Shown: in pieces, positions 23,766 through 32,749 of the stretch
Numbering within the stretch: position 1 is the first letter of the stretch
How the letters are laid out: every line of letters begins with the position of its first letter
DNA from: Thiobacillus denitrificans ATCC 25259
GTDB taxonomy: Bacteria; Pseudomonadota; Gammaproteobacteria; Burkholderiales; Thiobacillaceae
Reading direction: 5' to 3'
Assembly: GCF_000012745.1 (NCBI RefSeq)
Contig: NC_007404.1
Location: forward strand, 1,426,001 to 1,490,000
DNA length: 64,000 nt
Program-made: the position numbers and the translations under genes
The notes under the pieces: generated by a model
The model's input: the letters and a program-made list of their open reading frames with translations, nothing else
Database searches by the model: none
Told to the model about the DNA's origin: nothing

Positions 23766-25070
23766 ATGTCTTCCAGCAGCCATGACACCCCCATGCTCGA
23801 CGAACTCGAGCGCGGACCCTGGCCCAGCTTCGTCACCGGGCTCAAGCGTCTGGCCGACGACAACCCCATGATGGCCGACCTGCTCGGCCAGCTCGAAACC
23901 TCGTACGAGACCAAGACCGGCTACTGGAAAGGCGGCACGGTCGGGGTGTTCGGCTACGGCGGCGGCATCATTCCCCGTTTCACCGAATTGAAGGACGCGG
24001 CCGGCAAGCCGCGCTTCCCCGAGGCCGCCGAATTCCACACCCTGCGCGTCCAGCCGCCGGCCGGCATGCACTACACCTCGGATCTGCTGCGCAAGCTGTG
24101 CGACGTCTGGACCGAAAACGGCGGCTCGGGCCTGATCGCGTTCCACGGCCAGTCCGGCGACATCATGTTCCAGGGCATCCGCAGCGAAAACGTTCAGGCG
24201 GCCTTCAACGGCCTTAACGAAATGGGCTTCGACCTCGGCGGCGCCGGTCCCGCGCTCCGTACCTCGATGTCCTGCGTTGGCGCTGCGCGCTGCGAAATGT
24301 CCTGCTTCGACGAAGCCCGCGCGCTGCGCACCGTCATCAACAACAACCTCGACGACATGCACCGTCCGTCGCTGCCCTACAAGTTCAAGTTCAAGTTCTC
24401 CGGCTGCCCGAACGACTGCGTCAACGCGATCCAGCGCTCCGACATGGCGACGATCGGCACCTGGCGCGACAACATCCGCGTCAATGAAGACGAGGTCCAG
24501 GCCTACTACAAGGCCCACGGCATGAAGGATCTGTACAACGACGTCGTCGGCCGCTGCCCGACGCGGGCGATCTCGGTCGTGGAAGCCGGCCAGGTCGAGC
24601 CCGAGCCACACGTTTCGGTGGCCCGGCTGGGCGACGGCAACGCCCTGTGCATCGACAACAAGAACTGCGTGCGCTGCATGCACTGCCTGAACGTCATTCC
24701 GGGCGGCCTGCGCCCCGGCGTCGACAAGGGCGTCACGATCCTCGTCGGCGGCAAGGGCGTGCTCAAGATCGGCGCGACCATGGGCACCGTGATCATCCCG
24801 TTCATGAAGCTCGAGACCGACGAGGACTTCGAGAAGCTGAACGAACTCGCGCGCAACGTTCTCGATTTCTTCGCCGAGAACGCGCTCGACCACGAGCGCA
24901 CCGGCGAGATGATCGAGCGCATCGGGCTCGCCAATTTCCTCGAGGCGATGGACATCCCGGTCGACCCCAACATGATCAACCAGCCGCGTTCCAACCCCTA
25001 TTTCCGCTCCGACGACTGGGACGAACAGGTCGCGAAGTGGGTCGACTACACGCAGCAGAAGGCTGCCTAG
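23766..25070 (+). CDS. dsrA: Dissimilatory sulfite reductase alpha subunit (orphan DsrA)
   Basis: The 434-residue protein matches DsrA from end to end: it begins with HDTPMLDELERGPWPSFV, has GVFGYGGGIIPRF, and carries the sirohaem/[4Fe-4S] cysteines C170-x5-C176 and C214-x3-C218 (FSGCPNDC). The inserted ferredoxin domain cysteines are C264 and CVRCMHC (301-307). All expected ligands are present. DsrA normally forms an alpha2beta2 enzyme with DsrB encoded directly downstream. Here the next gene, 92 bp away, is a small heat-shock protein, and no dsrB or dsrEFHC is nearby. In sulfur oxidisers the enzyme runs in reverse, oxidising DsrC-bound sulfur. This could be a second copy or a subunit whose partner is elsewhere. 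Confidence 0.92.
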   Translation: MSSSSHDTPMLDELERGPWPSFVTGLKRLADDNPMMADLLGQLETSYETKTGYWKGGTVGVFGYGGGIIPRFTELKDAAGKPRFPEAAEFHTLRVQPPAGMHYTSDLLRKLCDVWTENGGSGLIAFHGQSGDIMFQGIRSENVQAAFNGLNEMGFDLGGAGPALRTSMSCVGAARCEMSCFDEARALRTVINNNLDDMHRPSLPYKFKFKFSGCPNDCVNAIQRSDMATIGTWRDNIRVNEDEVQAYYKAHGMKDLYNDVVGRCPTRAISVVEAGQVEPEPHVSVARLGDGNALCIDNKNCVRCMHCLNVIPGGLRPGVDKGVTILVGGKGVLKIGATMGTVIIPFMKLETDEDFEKLNELARNVLDFFAENALDHERTGEMIERIGLANFLEAMDIPVDPNMINQPRSNPYFRSDDWDEQVAKWVDYTQQKAA

Positions 25071-25090
25071 GGCGGCGGCCCTCCTCGGGG

Positions 25091-25121
25091 CATTGAAATT
25101 CCGCGGACCGGAACCACTATT
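25091..25121 (+). promoter_or_regulatory. Candidate heat-shock (sigma-32-type) promoter of hsp20
   Basis: CATTGAAA (25091-25098) and CCACTATT (25114-25121) with a 15-base spacer resemble the sigma-32 consensus CTTGAAA / CCCCATNT. It lies 42 bp before the hsp20 start. A GACAGGC/GCCTGTC stem (25126-25144) follows in the leader, which could act on translation. Both roles are inference. Confidence 0.4.
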
Positions 25122-25162
25122 CCAGGACAGGCGACGTGCCTGTCTTCGTAGGAGAAACCATC

Positions 25163-25597
25163 ATGGCAAACCTTGCACGCTTGGATCCCTTCACCTCGCT
25201 GACGCGCCTCGATCCCTTCGAGACCATGGTGCGCGAACTCATGCCGACGATGTTCCGTTCCTCGGCCGGCGGCGAGCAGCCGGCGATCCCGATCGAGGTC
25301 CAGGAGATGGATAACGCCTATCTCGTCGCGGCCGAGCTGCCCGGCGTCAGGAAAGACGCGATCGATATCAGCATCACCGGCAACCAGGTCACGATCAGTG
25401 CCGAAGCCAAACGGGAGATGGCGGCCGACGCCAAGGAGTGGTGCAACGAACGCTGCTACGGAAAGCTCAGCCGCACGATCCAGCTGCCGATCGACATCGA
25501 GGAAGAGAGCGCCGACGCGAGTTACACCGACGGCGTTCTGCGTCTGACCCTGCCGAAGAAGGCATCGAGCCTGCCCAAACGGATCGAGATCCACTAG
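25163..25597 (+). CDS. Small heat-shock protein, Hsp20/alpha-crystallin family
   Basis: The 144-residue protein has the alpha-crystallin domain from about residue 42 to 140, with the conserved ELPGVRKDAIDISITGNQVT and the C-terminal DGVLRLTLPKK motif, ending KRIEIH. It is an ATP-independent holdase. GTAGGAG lies upstream of ATG 25163. A heat-shock-like promoter stands in front. It follows dsrA but probably has its own promoter. Confidence 0.92.
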   Translation: MANLARLDPFTSLTRLDPFETMVRELMPTMFRSSAGGEQPAIPIEVQEMDNAYLVAAELPGVRKDAIDISITGNQVTISAEAKREMAADAKEWCNERCYGKLSRTIQLPIDIEEESADASYTDGVLRLTLPKKASSLPKRIEIH

Positions 25598-25735
25598 GCA
25601 CGCGGCTACCGGCCACGCGTCGCTAGGTGCGCCGTCGCGGTCACGGCGCCTCGCTCCCTCACCGCCTTGATTGAAGGCCGCGCTGATCTACATAAAGAAG
25701 AGCGGGCCGAGAGTCGGCTCGCCAAGGAGACGGCG

Positions 25736-27541
25736 ATGGCCTCTGTTCCCTCCCTGCGGGCTGCGATGACCGGAGCCGGCGTGCTCGCCGCGAGTCTGGT
25801 GCTGGCGAACGCGAGCGACCGGGAGTCGTCTCGCCCCGGCGAGGCCGCGTTGCTGGCCGCCCAATCACAGTTTTGCACGTCGGTCCGGGGCCGCCAGGGT
25901 GCCCTGTTCGAACAGCTTGCCGCGGCGAAAACCGAGCTCGGGCCTTTTCCGACCGAGCGAGGGGCAGGCGACCCGGCCTCCTCGGCGGCGCCGCCGCTCT
26001 TCGAGAATCTCGGCTCCCTCCACTTCCCGATCACCACGGCCACGTCCGCCGCGCAGCGCTATTTCGACCAGGGTTTGAAGCTCGCCTACGCGTTCAATCA
26101 TGCCGAAGCCGCGCGCGCGTTCCGCCACGCGCAACGCCTCGATCCGCACTGCCCGCTCTGCTACTGGGGGGAAGCCCTGGTGCTCGGCCCCAACATCAAC
26201 GCGCCGATGGAGCCGGCAGCCAACACGGCCGCCCTCGAGGCCCTGCGTCGCGCCCAAGCCCTCGTGGACGTCGCGAACCCGAAGGAACGTGCGCTCATCG
26301 GCGCCCTCGCCCGACGGTACGCGGACGAACCGGACGGGGCGCGTGGCGGCCTAGACGCGGGCTATGCTGATGCGATGCGCGCGGTTGCTGCGCGTTACTC
26401 GGACGACGCCGACGTCAGCTTGCTGTACGTCGAATCGCTGATGGATCTGTCGCCTTGGGACTACTGGGAAGCGGCCGGCACCCGGCCCAAGGGGCGTACT
26501 GCGGAAATCGTCGCCCTGCTCGAGAAAGTGCTGCAGAAGCGTCCCGACCATCCCGGTGCGATCCATTTCTACATCCACATGGTCGAAGCGTCGGCCGACC
26601 CCGGCCGGGCTCTGCCCTACGCGAACAGGCTCGGCGACCTGATGCCGGACGCGGGGCATCTCGTCCACATGCCCTTCCACATCTACTACCGCGTCGGACG
26701 TTACAAGGACGCCATCGAAGCCAACCGGCGGGCCGTGGCGGTCGATGAGCGCTACCTCGCCGCGGCTTCACCCATCGGCATCTATCCGCTTGCCTACTAC
26801 CCGCACAACATCCATTCCCTGATGAGTTCGGCACAGATGGCCGGAGACGGTCGAAGCGCGGTCGCCGCGGCAGAGAAACTCGCGCGCGTCGTCAGCGCCG
26901 AGACGGGGCGAAGCATCGCCTGGGTGCAGCCGATCCTCGTCGCGCCTTACTTCGCCCATGCCCAGTTCAGCCCGCCCGACGTCGCCCTCGCGCAGCCCGA
27001 CCCCGGGAGCGAGCTTCCGTATGTGAAAGCGATGTGGCACTACATGCGCGGCGCGGCCTTGGCCTTGCTCGGCAGGCCCGCCGAGGCGCGACGAGAAGTT
27101 GCCGCGATGCGCGACCTCGCCCGCCACCGCGATCTGGCCATGCTGGCGCAAAACGGCGTGCCCGCGCCGGACCTGATCGAACTGGCACAGCAGGTGGTGC
27201 TCGGCCGGATCGCACAGTCCGGCGGCGACCTCGTCGCCGCGCAACAAATCTTCGAGCGCGCGGTTGTGCTCGAGGACAAACTCCCCTACTCGGAGCCGCC
27301 CTACTGGTACTACCCGGTGCGCCAATCACTCGGCGCCGTCCTGCTCGAGGCCGGCAGACTCGAAGACGCCGAGAGCGCTTTCCGGACCAGCCTCATGCGC
27401 ACGCCGAACAGCGGTTGGGCCCTCTATGGACTGGCGGTCGCTTATGCGCGTCAGGGCAGGCAGGGCGCGGCCGCAGAGGTCCGCGAGCGGTTCGCGCGGG
27501 CCTGGGCCGGCGACGCTGCCCCCGATCTTGCCCGGCTCTAA
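25736..27541 (+). CDS. Large tetratricopeptide-repeat protein, probably exported
   Basis: The 601-residue protein begins with a hydrophobic leader (residues 9-24, AAMTGAGVLAASLVLANA). Helical TPR repeats follow at about residues 105-175, 290-370 and 440-590, with conserved patches FDQGLKLAYAFNHAEAARAF and CPLCYWGEALVLGPNINAPM. Such TPR proteins are widespread in proteobacteria but not characterised. AAGGAG precedes ATG 25736. It begins a three-gene run with the two small genes downstream. Confidence 0.75.
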   Translation: MASVPSLRAAMTGAGVLAASLVLANASDRESSRPGEAALLAAQSQFCTSVRGRQGALFEQLAAAKTELGPFPTERGAGDPASSAAPPLFENLGSLHFPITTATSAAQRYFDQGLKLAYAFNHAEAARAFRHAQRLDPHCPLCYWGEALVLGPNINAPMEPAANTAALEALRRAQALVDVANPKERALIGALARRYADEPDGARGGLDAGYADAMRAVAARYSDDADVSLLYVESLMDLSPWDYWEAAGTRPKGRTAEIVALLEKVLQKRPDHPGAIHFYIHMVEASADPGRALPYANRLGDLMPDAGHLVHMPFHIYYRVGRYKDAIEANRRAVAVDERYLAAASPIGIYPLAYYPHNIHSLMSSAQMAGDGRSAVAAAEKLARVVSAETGRSIAWVQPILVAPYFAHAQFSPPDVALAQPDPGSELPYVKAMWHYMRGAALALLGRPAEARREVAAMRDLARHRDLAMLAQNGVPAPDLIELAQQVVLGRIAQSGGDLVAAQQIFERAVVLEDKLPYSEPPYWYYPVRQSLGAVLLEAGRLEDAESAFRTSLMRTPNSGWALYGLAVAYARQGRQGAAAEVRERFARAWAGDAAPDLARL

Positions 27542-27580
27542 CGGTTCGGGTGTTTCGCTCGTTTGAAAGGAGACCACGTC

Positions 27581-27922
27581 ATGAATACAAAAATTCTCAC
27601 CGCCGCCCTGCTCGGCGCAAGCCTCTCGGTGCCTGTCGCGCATGCCGCCGAGGGCAAGGTCACCATTACCGCCCCAACGAAGGGCGCGATCCTCGATTCG
27701 ATGGACGAGAACCGGCTCGTCTACAGCGTCGACCCGGGACCCCGTGGTGACCATGTCCACGTCTACGTCGACGACCAGGAAGTGGGCATCTTGCGCCAGC
27801 TCAAAGGCAGTTATCTGCTCGAGAGCATGGCGTCGGGGCAGCGTGACATCTGCATCAAGGTGGTGAACAAGGCCCACGTTCCGGTCGGCGTCCAGGACTG
27901 CGTCAAGGTCACGGTCAAATAG
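27581..27922 (+). CDS. Small periplasmic protein (DUF4399/DUF6130-like)
   Basis: The 113-residue product has a clear signal peptide ending AHAAEG at about residue 23. The mature domain, KVTITAPTKGAILDSMDENR then DHVHVYVDDQEV, has two cysteines and a histidine motif DHVHVY. Similar short beta-domain proteins are annotated as DUF4399/DUF6130 (from memory). AAAGGAGA precedes ATG 27581. It sits between the TPR gene and a small membrane protein. Confidence 0.65.
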   Translation: MNTKILTAALLGASLSVPVAHAAEGKVTITAPTKGAILDSMDENRLVYSVDPGPRGDHVHVYVDDQEVGILRQLKGSYLLESMASGQRDICIKVVNKAHVPVGVQDCVKVTVK

Positions 27923-27925
27923 GCG

Positions 27926-28336
27926 GTGGATCTGGAAAATCTGGCCTATGCGCTCGTCCAGCTCGGGCACAACTTCGGCGCCGCGGCGGTCGTCGGCGGC
28001 GCGGTCTTCGCGTTATGGCCGACCCTGCAGGCGAATCACGCCCGCACCCTCGCCGGTCTGGTCCTCGCGGGATGGGCACTGCAGATCGCGACCGGCGTAC
28101 TCTTCGGCGTCGTCAGCATCTATTACTACGGCCGCACTCCGGATTTGAGCGCGGTCGCAACGACAGCGCTGGCGGTCAAGGTGAGCGCCGCCGTGGCCGG
28201 CCTTCTGCTCGCGGGCTGGTATCTCAAACGTGGCGCGCGCTGGGACCCGCACAGGCTACGCGCGACCTTTCGGGCCCTCATCATCCTTGGCGTGACGGCA
28301 CTCGCTGCCGCGGCGTTTCTGCGCTGGTTTTCCTAG
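27926..28336 (+). CDS. Small integral membrane protein with four helices
   Basis: The 136-residue product starts at GTG 27926, three bases after the previous stop. Four hydrophobic segments are visible (about residues 15-32, 43-67, 79-101 and 115-134), with histidine in GHNFGAAAVVG. No family is firmly recognised; CopD-like or DUF2269-like small membrane proteins look similar. It is co-transcribed with the preceding gene and convergent with hupE. Confidence 0.6.
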   Translation: MDLENLAYALVQLGHNFGAAAVVGGAVFALWPTLQANHARTLAGLVLAGWALQIATGVLFGVVSIYYYGRTPDLSAVATTALAVKVSAAVAGLLLAGWYLKRGARWDPHRLRATFRALIILGVTALAAAAFLRWFS

Positions 28337-28355
28337 GGCCGGGCGCGGCGCCGGC

Positions 28356-28940
28356 TCACAGCCCGAGGATGAGGGCAAGGCCGCTCGCCGCGATCGCAGC
28401 ACCCGCGTAAGGGACTGCGCGCCGCCCCGCCACCCCGCCGAGAAAACCTGCCGCGTGCAGGAGCGCGGTGCCCAACACGAAGCCGGCACCTGCGGCTAAA
28501 GGCGAAGCGGCCTGTTGCATCTCGATGCCGTGCGCGAAACCGTGGAAGACGGCAAACGCGCCTGCGAGCGCCATTGCGGCAGGCAATGACTGCGCGTGCC
28601 GGGCGGCGACGAGCAGGCCGAGTATCACGACCGAAACGGCAATCGCCGCTTCGGCAGCCGGAAGCACGATCCCGGCCGCGGCGAGCGCGGTGCCGACCGC
28701 CGTGGCGCCGGCGAAAGCGCCGGCGAAAGCGCCGGGGATCGCCCAGCGCGCGCGCCCGCTATGCTGGGTGGCCCACAGGCCGACGGCGAGCAACGCGAGC
28801 AGGTGGTCGAGGCCGAGGAAAGGATGCGCGAGGCCGGCGGCCAGGCCGCCCGCTGGCGCATCGAGGCTGTGTGCGGCGGCGCTACCGGAGAGCAGCGCGA
28901 GGACGGGCGCGATACAGCGGCTGATCGTATTTCGGTACAT
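28356..28940 (-). CDS. hupE: HupE/UreJ-type membrane nickel transporter
   Basis: The 194-residue membrane protein shows the family motifs HPFLGLDHLLALLAVG and FHGFAHGIE, with about six or seven helices and a signal-like N-terminus (SAAAHSLDAP). HupE/UreJ proteins bring nickel into the cell for hydrogenase or urease. It lies 21 bp downstream of the hydrogenase large subunit as the last gene of the structural operon, so it very likely supplies nickel to HynL maturation. Confidence 0.9.
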   Translation of the reverse strand: MYRNTISRCIAPVLALLSGSAAAHSLDAPAGGLAAGLAHPFLGLDHLLALLAVGLWATQHSGRARWAIPGAFAGAFAGATAVGTALAAAGIVLPAAEAAIAVSVVILGLLVAARHAQSLPAAMALAGAFAVFHGFAHGIEMQQAASPLAAGAGFVLGTALLHAAGFLGGVAGRRAVPYAGAAIAASGLALILGL

Positions 28941-28961
28941 GGGTGGCTCCAGGGGATTCGG

Positions 28962-30752
28962 TTATTTGACCTTCACCTGCACGAGTTCCTCACCGTCCGG
29001 ATCGACCACGTGGACGGCGCAGGCGATGCAGGGGTCGAAGGAATGGATCGTGCGCAGGATCTCGATCGGCTGCTTCGGGTCGAGCATCGTGTGGTTGTGC
29101 TGCAGGGCCGCCTCGTAGGCGCCCGGCTGCCCGGCCGCGTCGCGCGGGCCCGCATTCCAGGTGCTCGGGACGACCGCCTGGTAGTTGCTGATCCTGCCGT
29201 CGTCGACGACGATCCAGTGGGCCAAGCCGCCGCGTGGCGCCTCCATGAGGCCGACGCCTTGCATGTGCGCTGGCCAGGTCGAGGGATCCCAGTATTTTTC
29301 GTTGAAGGTGCGCAGGTCGCCGGCCTTGATGTTCGCCATGAGCTGATCGAACCAGCCCTGCATCGCGTCGGCGAGTATTTTCGACTCGAGCGTGCGTGCC
29401 GCGGTCCGCCCCAGCGTCGAATAGAGCGCCGTGACCGGCAGATCGAGCGTCTTCAGCGCGCGGTCGACGAGTTCCTTCGCCTGTTTGTCGCCCTTGGCGA
29501 CCATCACGAGCACGCGTGCGAGCGGGCCGACTTCCATCGATTTGCCCTTCCAGCGCGGCGACTTCATCCACGAGTATTTCTGCGCGACGTCGAGCTGCTC
29601 ATAGGGCGGCTTGGGTCCGGTGTAGTTCAGCGCGGTTTCGCCCTTGAACGGGTGCAGGCCCTGGGCGTCGCCGCCTTCGTAGCGATACCAGGAGTGACTG
29701 ACGAATTCCTGGATTTCCTTGTCGTCGTCGAGGTCGATCGGGTGGACCCGCGTCAGGTCACGATCGAGAATGACGCCGCGCGGAATGAAATAGGAATCCG
29801 TATCCCAGAATCCCTTGGACGGCAGGTCGCCGAAGGACAGGAAATTGCCCAGGCCCTCGCCGCGCCCCGCCCAGTCCTTGTAGTAGCGGGCGATCGCAAG
29901 GGTGTCCGGCAGATAGACCTGGTCGACGAACTCGCGCATCTGGCGAATGACGGTCTGCACCGTCTGCAGGCCGACCATGTTGACCGCGGTCGCGTCCTGG
30001 CCGCCGCGGTAATGCGGCCCCTTGCCGCGGCCCTCGGTGGGAAAGACCGAGATCGCCGACGGCACGCCGCCGACGACGAAATTCGGATGCGGATTGCGGC
30101 CGCCGAAGATCGCGTGCAGCTTGACGACCTCACGCTGCCAGGCGAGCGCGTCGAGATAATGCGCGAGCGCCATCAGGTTCGCTTCGGGCGGCAGCTTGTA
30201 GGCCGGGTGGCCCCAGTAGCCGTTGGCGAAGATTCCGAGCTGACCCTGTTCGACGAAGGTCTTCACCTTTCGCTGCACGTCGGCGAAATACCCGGGCGAC
30301 GACCGCGAGTAGTCCGAGATCGACTGCGCCAGCGTCGAGGCCGCGCGCGGATCGGCCTTCAAGGCCGAGACGACGTCGACCCAGTCGAGTGCGTGCAGGT
30401 GATAGAAGTGCATGACGTGGTCGTGGACGTGCTGCGCCGCGATCATCAGGTTGCGGATCAGCTCCGCGTTCGGCGGCAGCGCATAGCCGGGGATCGCGCG
30501 GTGCAGCGCATCCTCGACCGAGCGCACCGAGGCGACCCCGTGCACGAGCGTGCAGACCCCGCAGATGCGCTGCGCGAAGGCCCACGCGTCGCGCGGATCG
30601 CGGCCCCGCAGGATGATCTCGATCCCGCGCACCATGGTTCCGGCCGAGTACGCCTTGAGGATCCTGCCGTCGACGTCGGTCTCGGCCTCGATGCGCAGAT
30701 GGCCCTCGATGCGCGTGATGGGATCGACGACGACGCGCTGTGTTGTTGCCAT
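28962..30752 (-). CDS. hynL: [NiFe] hydrogenase large subunit, Isp-linked group 1 (HynL)
   Basis: The 596-residue protein carries the L1 motif RICGVCTLVHG (C64, C67) and the L2 motif DPCIACAVH (C575, C578, H581), which together hold the NiFe(CN)2CO centre. The 15 residues after H581 are the extension removed by the maturation protease. It splits or takes up H2 at the membrane. GGAGG lies before ATG 30752. The order hynS-isp1-isp2-hynL, with two genes between the subunits, identifies the Isp-type enzymes known from Thiocapsa, Allochromatium and Aquifex. Confidence 0.95.
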   Translation of the reverse strand: MATTQRVVVDPITRIEGHLRIEAETDVDGRILKAYSAGTMVRGIEIILRGRDPRDAWAFAQRICGVCTLVHGVASVRSVEDALHRAIPGYALPPNAELIRNLMIAAQHVHDHVMHFYHLHALDWVDVVSALKADPRAASTLAQSISDYSRSSPGYFADVQRKVKTFVEQGQLGIFANGYWGHPAYKLPPEANLMALAHYLDALAWQREVVKLHAIFGGRNPHPNFVVGGVPSAISVFPTEGRGKGPHYRGGQDATAVNMVGLQTVQTVIRQMREFVDQVYLPDTLAIARYYKDWAGRGEGLGNFLSFGDLPSKGFWDTDSYFIPRGVILDRDLTRVHPIDLDDDKEIQEFVSHSWYRYEGGDAQGLHPFKGETALNYTGPKPPYEQLDVAQKYSWMKSPRWKGKSMEVGPLARVLVMVAKGDKQAKELVDRALKTLDLPVTALYSTLGRTAARTLESKILADAMQGWFDQLMANIKAGDLRTFNEKYWDPSTWPAHMQGVGLMEAPRGGLAHWIVVDDGRISNYQAVVPSTWNAGPRDAAGQPGAYEAALQHNHTMLDPKQPIEILRTIHSFDPCIACAVHVVDPDGEELVQVKVK

Positions 30753-30756
30753 GAAC

Positions 30757-32019
30757 TCAGTCCTCCAGATGCTCCGCCATGAGCTCGGTCAAGCCGAGCA
30801 GCCTGGTATTCATGCCGTAATGGTCGACTGCCTCTTCCATCGTGATGCGGCAATTGGCGCAGAAAGTGACGATCGTGTCGACGCCCGCGTCCTCGAGCTG
30901 CCGCTTCTTGACGCCGAAGGCCCGCGCTCGCAAAGCCTCCGCGTCCGGCGTATGGATCGCCGAAGCGCCTCCGCCGCCGCCGCAGCACCAGTTCCACTTC
31001 TGCTTGTCGACAATGGGAATGTAATTCTCCGCGACGTGCTCCACCAGCGGCTCGGGCGCATTGAGCACGCCGCCCCGGCGCACGACCTGGCAGGGGTCAT
31101 GAAGGATGCACCGATCCTTGAACTTGTCCTTGATCCTGAGCACGCCCTTCTGGCGCAGCGCGTCGAGCAATTCGATCACGTGGACGACGTCGAAGGCGTA
31201 AGGGCGGCCCATCAGGTTGGGGCCTTCCCAGCGGATCGCCATGTAGGCATGACCGCATTCGGGCGACAGCACGTTCCTCACCTTGAGCCGTTCGGCGGCC
31301 AGCACGATGCGCGCGACGATGACCTCGGCGAGATCGGAGTTGCCGATCTGGATCCCGGCGTTGGTCGCCTCGTAGGCATCGGACGCGATCGTGAAGCTCA
31401 GGCCCGCGCGATGCATGATCTTCACGAGGGCCTCGATGTACTCGGGGTAGTTCACGACTTCCATCGACGACAGCAGGATCATGTAGTCGACGCCTGCGCG
31501 GTCGACCGGAATCGGCACCCCGGTCTTCTCCTCGACCTTGCGCAGGACGTTGGCGACCGCCGGCCACTTGAGGCCCATCGGCCCCCCCACTTCGACCGTG
31601 CGCTTGGTCGCGCTGCGGATGCCGTCCGGCGCGTGACCGGAGACGGCGAGGCCTTCGCGAAACTTGCGGATCATGTAGGTGATGTCGTTGCCGACCGGGC
31701 AGACCAGCGAGCAACGATCGCACAGCGTGCAGGCGTCGTAGGCGAGGTGCTGCCAGGCGTCGAGCTCGGCGTCGGTGACCGGTTTGGAAAGGCCGACCAG
31801 TTTCTTCAGCCGGCCGAGCAGCGTGTATTCCTGCTCGTACACGCGCCGCATCGGTTCGACCTTGTTGATCGGCGTGTACTTCGGTTCCTTCGTTTCGGTG
31901 TAGAAGAGGCAGGCGTCGGCGCAGATGCCGCAGTGCACGCAGCTCTCGAAATAGCTGGCGATGGGGGCATCGATGACTTCCTTGAGGGCATGGATGCCTT
32001 TTTCGAGTGACGCACTCAT
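30757..32019 (-). CDS. isp2: Isp2, HdrD-like iron-sulfur electron transfer protein
   Basis: The 420-residue protein has two [4Fe-4S] ferredoxin motifs, CVHCGICADAC (from C27) and CTLCDRCSLVCP (about residue 98). The C-terminal half has CCG-type motifs: HDPC followed by WCCGGGGG and then FCANC. This is the heterodisulfide-reductase HdrD architecture. With Isp1 it passes electrons from HynSL to quinone or another acceptor. ATG 32019 was chosen for its AAGGAG; an upstream ATG has none. It ends 4 bases before hynL. Confidence 0.9.
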   Translation of the reverse strand: MSASLEKGIHALKEVIDAPIASYFESCVHCGICADACLFYTETKEPKYTPINKVEPMRRVYEQEYTLLGRLKKLVGLSKPVTDAELDAWQHLAYDACTLCDRCSLVCPVGNDITYMIRKFREGLAVSGHAPDGIRSATKRTVEVGGPMGLKWPAVANVLRKVEEKTGVPIPVDRAGVDYMILLSSMEVVNYPEYIEALVKIMHRAGLSFTIASDAYEATNAGIQIGNSDLAEVIVARIVLAAERLKVRNVLSPECGHAYMAIRWEGPNLMGRPYAFDVVHVIELLDALRQKGVLRIKDKFKDRCILHDPCQVVRRGGVLNAPEPLVEHVAENYIPIVDKQKWNWCCGGGGGASAIHTPDAEALRARAFGVKKRQLEDAGVDTIVTFCANCRITMEEAVDHYGMNTRLLGLTELMAEHLED

Positions 32020-32089
32020 CGTGGCACTCTCCTTGAGCCCGTGCATGCGTGGCCGGTCTTCGTTCGCCGTGGCCGCAGCCCTCCGCGTT

Positions 32090-32749
32090 TCATACCGGCA
32101 CGCCGCGATGGGCGTGGGCCTTGCCGTTATACCAACGCGAGCCGAACAGCGTGAAGGTATGGAAAAGCTTGCTGAACGGCAGCACCACGAGCAGGATTTC
32201 GGCGGTGAGCACGTGCAGCACCAGCAGGTTGGTATAGGGCAGCACGAGGTGCTGCACCGCCATCCAGCCCGTCAGCACCGGCAGAAAGGTGACGGTCCAG
32301 CCGAACCAGTCACCGAACCCGCTCAGAAAGCGCTTGACCGGATTGGTCAGGCGGTCGACCAGAAGAACGACCATCGCCGCCATCGTCAGCACGGTCACGA
32401 GTTCGATCACGCCCGAAGGCAGGCCCGGCCATGAGACCCCGACGAGGCCCTCGATGAGCAATATGTGCGGGATGCCGAAGAACACGATGAGCCCGAGACC
32501 GATGTGGAACACGTAGCCGGCGATGTAGTTCACCGGCGAGCGCTTGAGCATGCCCTCGGACGCGAGCGAACGGCGCACCACGGTGTGCAGGCCCGACGCA
32601 CCCCTCGCCCGCCGCGGCGGCGCGAGGTCCCGGTGGCGGCCGAGCAGGAAGACCTCGAGCAGGCGCCAGAGCACGCCAGCGAGAAAGATGCCGGCCGAAA
32701 TCGCAAGGCCGGGTCCGCGCAGCCAGGTCAGAAGCTCCAGTTCGTTCAT
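32090..32749 (-). CDS. isp1: Isp1, NarI/DsrM-like cytochrome b membrane subunit
   Basis: The 219-residue protein has about five membrane helices with candidate haem-b histidines in YVFHIGLGLIVFF and in LLVLHVLTAEILL. It resembles the NarI-like cytochromes paired with HdrD-type proteins (Isp1, DsrM, HmeC). It should anchor the hydrogenase and hand electrons to the quinone pool. Its ATG overlaps the hynS stop as ATGA, fixing the start at 32749. Confidence 0.88.
   Translation of the reverse strand: MNELELLTWLRGPGLAISAGIFLAGVLWRLLEVFLLGRHRDLAPPRRARGASGLHTVVRRSLASEGMLKRSPVNYIAGYVFHIGLGLIVFFGIPHILLIEGLVGVSWPGLPSGVIELVTVLTMAAMVVLLVDRLTNPVKRFLSGFGDWFGWTVTFLPVLTGWMAVQHLVLPYTNLLVLHVLTAEILLVVLPFSKLFHTFTLFGSRWYNGKAHAHRGVPV

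Noticed and set aside
25071-25162. Remnant of dsrB after dsrA
   Set aside because: The 92-bp gap contains only a heat-shock-like promoter and a hairpin; no DsrB-like reading is present in any frame.
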